From DASRQZ01 sp964571275 (GTDB taxonomy: Bacteria > Myxococcota_A > Polyangia > Fen-1088): a DNA stretch of 28,552 bases. The stretch's first letter is position 1. Every line of letters starts with the position of its first letter. Of this stretch, positions 24,151 to 28,552 are shown in pieces. The notes below the pieces were generated by a model, which saw only the letters and a list, made by a program, of their open reading frames with translations, was not told where the DNA came from and did not search any database. Location of the stretch: NCBI GenBank assembly GCA_964571275.1, contig CAZNCQ010000062.1:1-28552 (forward strand), written 5' to 3'. The translations under genes and the position numbers were made by a program.

Positions 24151-24156
24151 AATCTA
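24151..24156 (-). promoter_or_regulatory. Extended -10-like TGC-TAGATT before pyrE
   Basis: TAGATT with TGC directly upstream lies 11 bases before the pyrE ATG on the minus strand, in a 49-base gap, so the pyrE-lipoprotein pair may be transcribed separately with a very short leader. Confidence 0.35.
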
Positions 24157-24188
24157 GCAGAAGCGACGCCCTGCGAGAACTTCCTGCT

Positions 24189-24854
24189 TCAGACGCGGAT
24201 CAGGTCGTCGACGTCACCCACGACCACCGGCTGGCCATCGGACCCGCTGACCCGGCACTGCAGGGGCGTGCCGCGCGGGTTTTCGCGGTGACCGTACGGG
24301 TGCGGCTCGACCGAGACGCGGCCGAGCACGGACACGCGATCGCCGGCGCGCAGGAGCGCCTCGCGAAAGCGGAACTCCTTGTCGCGGCCGAAGTGCCCGG
24401 TCAGCGGGATGCGCGCCTCCTCGAGCATCGCGAACAGCGTCGGCGGCAGGTTCGACCAGACGTCGCCGCGATCATCGGGATCGAGCCCGAGGTCGAACGG
24501 CCCCTCGACCACCGCCTCGGCATCGCCGTCGACCAGACCAAACGGTAAGCAGTGCGACCGCACCAGGAGTGTGTGCCAGTTCGCGCCCGCGCCGCCGGCG
24601 GTCTTTTCCTCGACGACGACGTGAAATCCGATGCACGACCGCTGGCCGATCGGCGACGTGGTCGTCTCATCGGTCGCGCGCGCGATCCCGGTCACCCGCG
24701 CGCGATCGCCGTCACGCAGATCCGCGAGCCGTGCTTCTTGCACGCGCGTGAGCGCACGCCGCGCCCGTCGCCGCGGCTCGAACCACCAGCCGATTGCGTA
24801 TCCGGTCAACGCCATCGCGCCGGCGCCCAGTTGCAACAAAAGTCCCCACGTCAT
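24189..24854 (-). CDS. Single-pass membrane protein with GIDE/BAM-like domain
   Basis: 221 residues. One membrane segment (WGLLLQLGAGAMALTGYAIGWWF) is followed by a basic stop-transfer stretch (EPRRRARRALTRVQ). The soluble part has the pattern of GIDE/BAM ('beside a membrane') domains: a first strand with DGDRARVTGIARA, then TSPIGQRSCIGFHVVVEEKT (the SP...C.xFxV core), a middle strand AEAVVEGPFDLGLD, and a repeated 'glycine turn' GDRVSVLGRVSVEP near the end. In eukaryotes this domain occurs in MUL1/MAPL with a RING finger; no RING is present here. AAGGAAG lies 8 bases before the ATG, one of the few clear ribosome-binding sites in the window. Molecular function unknown; the family assignment rests on pattern recognition. 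Confidence 0.75.
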   Translation of the reverse strand: MTWGLLLQLGAGAMALTGYAIGWWFEPRRRARRALTRVQEARLADLRDGDRARVTGIARATDETTTSPIGQRSCIGFHVVVEEKTAGGAGANWHTLLVRSHCLPFGLVDGDAEAVVEGPFDLGLDPDDRGDVWSNLPPTLFAMLEEARIPLTGHFGRDKEFRFREALLRAGDRVSVLGRVSVEPHPYGHRENPRGTPLQCRVSGSDGQPVVVGDVDDLIRV

Positions 24855-24891
24855 TGGCGCCGCTTCCTTCTGAAATAGTAGCGCGGGCCGT

Positions 24892-24911
24892 GGCGGGGGC
24901 GAGAGGGGGAT
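24892..24911. repeat. 20-base G-rich intergenic repeat, copy 2
   Basis: GGCGGGGGCGAGAGGGGGAT, 18/20 identical to the copy at 20906-20925, lies in the 60-base gap between rlmB and the GIDE-like gene. Confidence 0.6.
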
Positions 24912-24914
24912 TTC

Positions 24915-25679
24915 TCACATTGGGCGCTTTTGTCGCTGGCGCGCTGCTTCGTAGAGCGCGATCGCGCCCGCAACCGACGCGTTGAGCGACGCGACCGCGC
25001 CGCGCTGAGGGATGTGAAACAGGGCGTCGCAGCGCCGCGCCACCGCCTCGCGCATCCCCTTCCCTTCCGCGCCGACCACCAGGGCCACCGGGCTTGCGAG
25101 ATCGACCTCGTCCAGCCGCTGTCCGCCATCGGTGTCCGCGCCCAGCACGCGCACGCCGCGCTCGCGCAGCGAGTCGATCGTCTTCAACAAGTTTCCCACG
25201 CGCGCGATCTTGGTGCGCTCGGTCGCGCCCGCCGACGACTTCACGACCACGGGCGTCACTGGCGCGGCGCCGCGATCGGGCACGACGACGCCGTGCGCGC
25301 CCAGGACCTCGGCGCTGCGCACCAGCGCGCCGAAGTTGTGCGGGTCGGTGATGCCGTCGAGCAGCAAGAGCAGCAGCGGCTCCGCTGCCGCGTCGGTCGC
25401 GATCGGCGCCGCCGTCGCCAGGATCGCGCCGAGCTCCGCATACGCGTAGGCGCCGGTCAGCGCGACCACGCCCTGGTGAACCGCCTCGCCCGCGAGCTCC
25501 GCCACCATCTGGCGCGGCCGGAACTCGATGTTGATCGCGCGGTCGCGTGCGGTCGCCACCAGGCGATCGATCTCGGGCGAGCGATAGCCGTCGGCGACGT
25601 AGACCACCGACACCTCGCGCGGGCGCGCGCGCAGGAGCTCTTCGACCGGTCGGACGCCGAAGACGACCCGCTCGCTCAC
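24915..25679 (-). CDS. rlmB: TrmH/SpoU-family rRNA 2'-O-methyltransferase, RlmB type
   Basis: 254 residues; predicted to 2'-O-methylate G2251 of 23S rRNA using SAM. The N-terminal substrate-binding domain starts FGVRPVEELLRARP and contains HQGVVAL. The SPOUT core has motif 1 ITDPHNFGALVRSAE (Asn115, Arg121), KSSAGATERTKIARV, motif 2 VVGAEGKGMR (202-210) and motif 3 SLNASVAGAIALYEA (231-245), which forms the trefoil knot. The GxRPVxE start and the KxSAGA motif point to RlmB rather than TrmH or RlmH. It overlaps the pyrF stop by four bases, so the two are coupled. Confidence 0.94.
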   Translation of the reverse strand: MSERVVFGVRPVEELLRARPREVSVVYVADGYRSPEIDRLVATARDRAINIEFRPRQMVAELAGEAVHQGVVALTGAYAYAELGAILATAAPIATDAAAEPLLLLLLDGITDPHNFGALVRSAEVLGAHGVVVPDRGAAPVTPVVVKSSAGATERTKIARVGNLLKTIDSLRERGVRVLGADTDGGQRLDEVDLASPVALVVGAEGKGMREAVARRCDALFHIPQRGAVASLNASVAGAIALYEAARQRQKRPM

Positions 25680-26407
25680 ACCGCGGCTTCGACTTCGGCG
25701 ACCATCGCCTCGAACGCCTTGGCCGGATCGGCGGCGTCACGCACGGGACGGCCGACGACCAGGTAGTCGGCGCCGTTCTCGATCGCCTGGCGCGCCGTCG
25801 CGACGCGCTTCTGGTCGCCGTGCGCCGAGCCGGTGCCCTCGCTGGGACGGATGCCGGGCACGACGATGAACAGGCCGGGCGCTGCCGCGCGCGCGGGCTC
25901 GATCTCGTGCGGCGAGCAGACCAGACCGGCGATGCCGGCGCGCGCGGCGACGCGCGCGCGCGCGCGCACCATCTCGGGGATCGTCGATTCGATCCCTTCG
26001 GCACGCAGGTCGTCCTCGAGCAGGCTCGTGAGCACGGTGACGCCGAGGATCTTGAGGTTCGGCCCCGCGGCGGCGGCGGCGCGGGTCAGCATCTCGAAGC
26101 CGCCCGACGTGTGCACGGTCAGGAACTGCGCGTCGACGCGCGCCGCCGACGTCACCGCGCGCGCCACCGTCTCCGGAATGTCGTGCAGCTTGAGATCGAG
26201 GAAGATCCGCCCGCCGCGCTTCTGCACGAGCTCGATCGCGCGCTCGCCCTCGGCGATGAACAGCTCGAGGCCGATCTTGAAGAACGAGGCGCGCCCGTCG
26301 AGCCGATCGAGCAGCTCAGCGAGCCGCGGGCGATCGGGTACGTCGAGCGCCACGATGACGCGGTCGCGGGCGGGGATGGTATGCGCGGGCGGGTGCTTGG
26401 CCGTCAT
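25676..26407 (-). CDS. pyrF: Orotidine 5'-phosphate decarboxylase
   Basis: 243 residues from ATG 26405-26407; removes CO2 from OMP to give UMP. The catalytic motif DLKLHDIPETV has Asp71, Lys73 and Asp76. Other family segments are VIVALDVPD, FFKIGLELF, VHTSGGFEML, GLVCSPHE, VVPGIRPSEG and DYLVVGRPVRDA near the end. Length is typical of the PyrF group I. GGAG lies 8 bases before the ATG. A GTG one codon upstream (26408-26410) is equally possible. The start overlaps the proS stop (TGATG) and the end overlaps rlmB, so proS-pyrF-rlmB form a coupled operon. Confidence 0.97.
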   Translation of the reverse strand: MTAKHPPAHTIPARDRVIVALDVPDRPRLAELLDRLDGRASFFKIGLELFIAEGERAIELVQKRGGRIFLDLKLHDIPETVARAVTSAARVDAQFLTVHTSGGFEMLTRAAAAAGPNLKILGVTVLTSLLEDDLRAEGIESTIPEMVRARARVAARAGIAGLVCSPHEIEPARAAAPGLFIVVPGIRPSEGTGSAHGDQKRVATARQAIENGADYLVVGRPVRDAADPAKAFEAMVAEVEAAV

Positions 26408-28128
26408 CACAGACGCTCCTTTCGAACCTCGCCGGCCACCAGCGCGGCGACCTCGGCGATCTTGATTTTGCGGACCTCGGGACCGCGGCGCAGCTTCACC
26501 TCGGCGATCCCCTCGACCAGACCCTTCTTCCCGACCGCGATGCGGTACGGGATGCCGACGAGATCGGCGTCCTTGAACTTCACGCCCGGCCGCTCGTCGC
26601 GATCGTCATACAGGACTTCGATACCGGCCTTCGTGAGCTCCTCGTAGATGCCGTCGCACGCCTCCATCAACTTCGGGTCGTCGGCCTGCAGCGCGACCAG
26701 CTCGACTTCGTAGGGCGCGATGGGCACGGGCCAGACGATGCCGTCCTTGTCGTGATTCTGCTCGATCGCAGCGGCGACGATGCGCGTGACGCCGATGCCG
26801 TAGCAGCCCATCTGCATCGGCTTCTCCATGCCGTCGGTGTCGAGGAAGTTGCAACCCATCGGCTTCGAGTACTTCGTGCCCAGGAAGAAGACCTGGCCGA
26901 CCTCGACGCCGCGGTAGCCGTGCAGCGTGCCCTCGTCGCAGCGCGCGCAGCGATCGCCGGGCGCCGCCTGGCGGTAGTCTCCCTGCGCGGCCGGCGTGAA
27001 GTCGCGGCCGACGTTGACGCCGGTCAGGTGCAGGTCGGCCTGGTTGGCGCCGGTGACGAAGTCGACCATCGCCGCGACCTCGGTGTCGATGTGGACCGGC
27101 GCCTTGAGGCCGACCGGGCCCGCGAAGCCGGTCGGCGCGCCGGTGATCTCGCGGACGGCGGCGTCGGAGGCGAGCAAGATGTCGCGGGCGCCGAGCGCCT
27201 TCTTGAGCTTGATCTCGTTGACCTGGCGATCCCCGCGCACCATCACCGCGAGCGGCTTGCCGTCGGCGAGATAGATCAGCGTCTTCGCGAGCGCCGCCGG
27301 CGCGACCTTCAAGAATTGCGAGACGTCCTCGATGCTGTGCTTGCCGGGCGTCGGCACCTTCTCGAGCGCGGCCCGCGGTCCGTCGGACTTTGCGGCGGCG
27401 GTCGCGCTGCCCCGGCTCACCGCCTGCTCGACGTTGGCGGCGTAGTTGCATTTGTCGCAGGCGACCAGCGCGTCCTCGCCGGTCTCGGTCAACACCTGGA
27501 ATTCGTGCGACAGCGAGCCGCCGATGTTCCCCGTGTCGGCCTCGACGGCCCGGAATTCGAGGCCGCAGCGCTGGAAGATGCGCGTGTACGTGTCGTACAT
27601 GACGTGGTACTCGCGCGTGGCGTCGTTCTCGCTGGCGTGGAACGAGTAGGCGTCCTTCATGATGAACTCGCGCCCGCGCATCAGGCCGGCGCGCGGCCGC
27701 AGCTCGTCGCGGAACTTGGTCTGGATCTGATACAGGTTCAGCGGCAGCTGGCGGTAGCTGCGCACGTCGCCGCGCACGAGCGCCGTGATCACTTCCTCGT
27801 GCGTCGGGCCGATGACGAAGTCGCCGCCTTTGCGGTCTTTCAGGCGCAGGAGCTGCGCGCCGTATTGATCCCAGCGGCCGGACTCTTGCCAGAGCTCGGC
27901 GGGGATCACTGCGGGCAGGAAGACCTCGGACGCACCGGAGCGGTTCATCTCCTCGCGGATGATACGGGAGATCTTCTGCACCACGCGCCAGCCGAGCGGC
28001 AGAAACGAGTAGATCCCGGCGGCGACCTTGCGAAGGTAACCGCCTCTCATCATGAGGATGTGCGACGGGACCTCTGCCTCGGCGGGGGCCTCCTTCAGCG
28101 TCGGAACCAGGGTCTTCGATAGGCGCAT
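26407..28128 (-). CDS. proS: Prolyl-tRNA synthetase, bacterial type with editing domain
   Basis: 573 residues; charges tRNA-Pro. The N-terminus RGGYLRKVAAGIYSFLPLG and EEMNRSGASEVFLPAV are class II motif 1 of bacterial ProRS. RDELRPRAGLMRGREFIMKDAYSFH contains motif 2, and MGCYGIGVTRIVAAAIEQ is motif 3. Between them (~residues 235-390) is the INS/YbaK editing insertion that clears Ala-tRNA-Pro (VSQFLKVAPAALAKTLIY, GDRQVNEIKLKKALG). Two CxxC pairs (CDKC and CARC) flank it, as in other bacterial ProRS. The C-terminal ~100 residues are the anticodon-binding domain. Start ATG 28126-28128; divergent from the LigD-type gene. It is the first gene of the pyrimidine/RNA run. Confidence 0.97.
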   Translation of the reverse strand: MRLSKTLVPTLKEAPAEAEVPSHILMMRGGYLRKVAAGIYSFLPLGWRVVQKISRIIREEMNRSGASEVFLPAVIPAELWQESGRWDQYGAQLLRLKDRKGGDFVIGPTHEEVITALVRGDVRSYRQLPLNLYQIQTKFRDELRPRAGLMRGREFIMKDAYSFHASENDATREYHVMYDTYTRIFQRCGLEFRAVEADTGNIGGSLSHEFQVLTETGEDALVACDKCNYAANVEQAVSRGSATAAAKSDGPRAALEKVPTPGKHSIEDVSQFLKVAPAALAKTLIYLADGKPLAVMVRGDRQVNEIKLKKALGARDILLASDAAVREITGAPTGFAGPVGLKAPVHIDTEVAAMVDFVTGANQADLHLTGVNVGRDFTPAAQGDYRQAAPGDRCARCDEGTLHGYRGVEVGQVFFLGTKYSKPMGCNFLDTDGMEKPMQMGCYGIGVTRIVAAAIEQNHDKDGIVWPVPIAPYEVELVALQADDPKLMEACDGIYEELTKAGIEVLYDDRDERPGVKFKDADLVGIPYRIAVGKKGLVEGIAEVKLRRGPEVRKIKIAEVAALVAGEVRKERL

Positions 28129-28195
28129 GGAGTGCCCGTCTTAACACCTGGCGCGGCCGGCGCAAAGAGGTGAGCCGCTCCGCCCCGACGCACGA

Positions 28196-28207
28196 GCATT
28201 AGAATGC
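28196..28207 (+). promoter_or_regulatory. -10-like TAGAAT inside a small inverted repeat, before the LigD-type gene
   Basis: TAGAAT (28200-28205) lies exactly 6 bases before the ATG at 28212. It is centred in GCATT-AG-AATGC, a 5-bp inverted repeat. No Shine-Dalgarno sequence is present, so a leaderless start is likely. Confidence 0.45.
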
Positions 28208-28211
28208 TGCC

Positions 28212-28552
28212 ATGGGCCTCGGCGAATACAACCGCAAGCGCGACTTCAAGATCACCAGCGAGCCGCCGGGAAAGGTGGGCGCCAAGCGGCCCCACGGACA
28301 GGCGCTCACGTTCGTGATCCAGAAGCACGCGGCGTCACGGTTGCACTACGACTTCCGGCTGGAGCTGGACGGAGTGCTCAAGAGCTGGTCGGTGCCCAAG
28401 GGCCCGAGCCTCGACCCGAAGGTGAAACGCCTCGCCGTCGAAGTCGAGGACCACCCGATGGAGTACGGCGGCTTCGAGGGGATCATCCCCAAGGGCCAAT
28501 ACGGCGGCGGCACGGTGCTGCTCTGGGACCGCGGCGTCTGGGCGCCGCAGGG
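28212..28552 (+). CDS. LigD-type 3'-phosphoesterase domain protein, N-terminal part, cut by window edge
   Basis: 113 codons are visible before the right edge. MGLGEYNRKRDFKITSEPPG is the usual opening of LigD phosphoesterase domains. FVIQKHAASRLHYDFRLEL carries the His/Asp metal-binding pattern, and LKSWSVPKGP, VEDHPMEYGGFEGIIPKGQYGGGTVLLWD are the family's conserved core. The domain trims 3' ends during Ku/LigD non-homologous end joining. Whether this is a full LigD (phosphoesterase plus ligase, with or without polymerase) or a stand-alone phosphoesterase cannot be seen. It is divergent from proS across 83 bases; TAGAAT lies 6 bases before the ATG. Confidence 0.93.
   Translation, partial: MGLGEYNRKRDFKITSEPPGKVGAKRPHGQALTFVIQKHAASRLHYDFRLELDGVLKSWSVPKGPSLDPKVKRLAVEVEDHPMEYGGFEGIIPKGQYGGGTVLLWDRGVWAPQ

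Overview
The window is 28.5 kb of very GC-rich, densely coded bacterial DNA. GC is roughly 70% by eye and intergenic gaps are mostly under 100 bases. The gene set suggests a Gram-negative, myxobacteria-like (Myxococcota / 'delta-proteobacterial') chromosome. The evidence is a FadL-type outer-membrane protein, at least five predicted lipoproteins, an FHA protein, a pseudo-receiver/PATAN (DUF4388) protein, a proteobacterial-type glutamate-cysteine ligase and a LigD-type 3'-phosphoesterase. The taxonomic call is inference. The region looks like ordinary core chromosome: I see no insertion sequence, phage gene, CRISPR array, toxin-antitoxin pair or recognisable defence system.

Layout. 1-900 (minus): the 5' part of lepA, cut by the window edge, preceded by a small ribbon-helix-helix protein gene. 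1038-3493: a repeat-rich lipoprotein (plus) converging on aspartate kinase lysC (minus), then divergent cutA (plus). 3548-10600 (minus): a tight run, in transcription order, of a HEAT-repeat lipoprotein, an RHH-FHA fusion, recG, and a membrane sulfatase-like protein with a HEAT-repeat tail. 10717-16124 (plus): a FadL-like porin, two M16 peptidase-like proteins (one with an intact zinc site, one degenerate), a NUDIX hydrolase and a PaaI-type thioesterase. 16128-16913 (minus): a glycerophosphodiester phosphodiesterase, divergent from a large TPR-type lipoprotein (16959-19391, plus). 19433-19504: tRNA-Cys(GCA), convergent with a glutamate-cysteine ligase (19538-20884, minus). 21130-22887 (plus): pseudo-receiver/PATAN protein. 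22929-28128 (minus): proS, pyrF, rlmB, a GIDE/BAM-like membrane protein, pyrE and a small lipoprotein. 28212-end (plus): the start of a LigD-type 3'-phosphoesterase.

How the genes work together. pyrF and pyrE are the last two steps of UMP synthesis and share a gene train with two RNA-related genes. The FadL-like protein and the M16 pair are stop/start coupled and probably form an envelope module. The HEAT/FHA/recG/sulfatase-HEAT run is an unusual mixture of envelope, signalling and DNA-repair functions.

The most general signal I found is in the control regions. Most first-of-operon genes lack a Shine-Dalgarno sequence and instead have a TANNNT (-10-like) hexamer 6-10 bases before the start codon. 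This suggests leaderless or nearly leaderless mRNAs as a common mode in this organism. Other points worth a look are hairpins whose loop contains a stop codon at two convergent junctions, an RHH-FHA fusion, a sulfatase-fold protein with Thr at the nucleophile position fused to HEAT repeats, and a lipoprotein with six EF-hand-like repeats. I did not find a clearly new multi-gene system.
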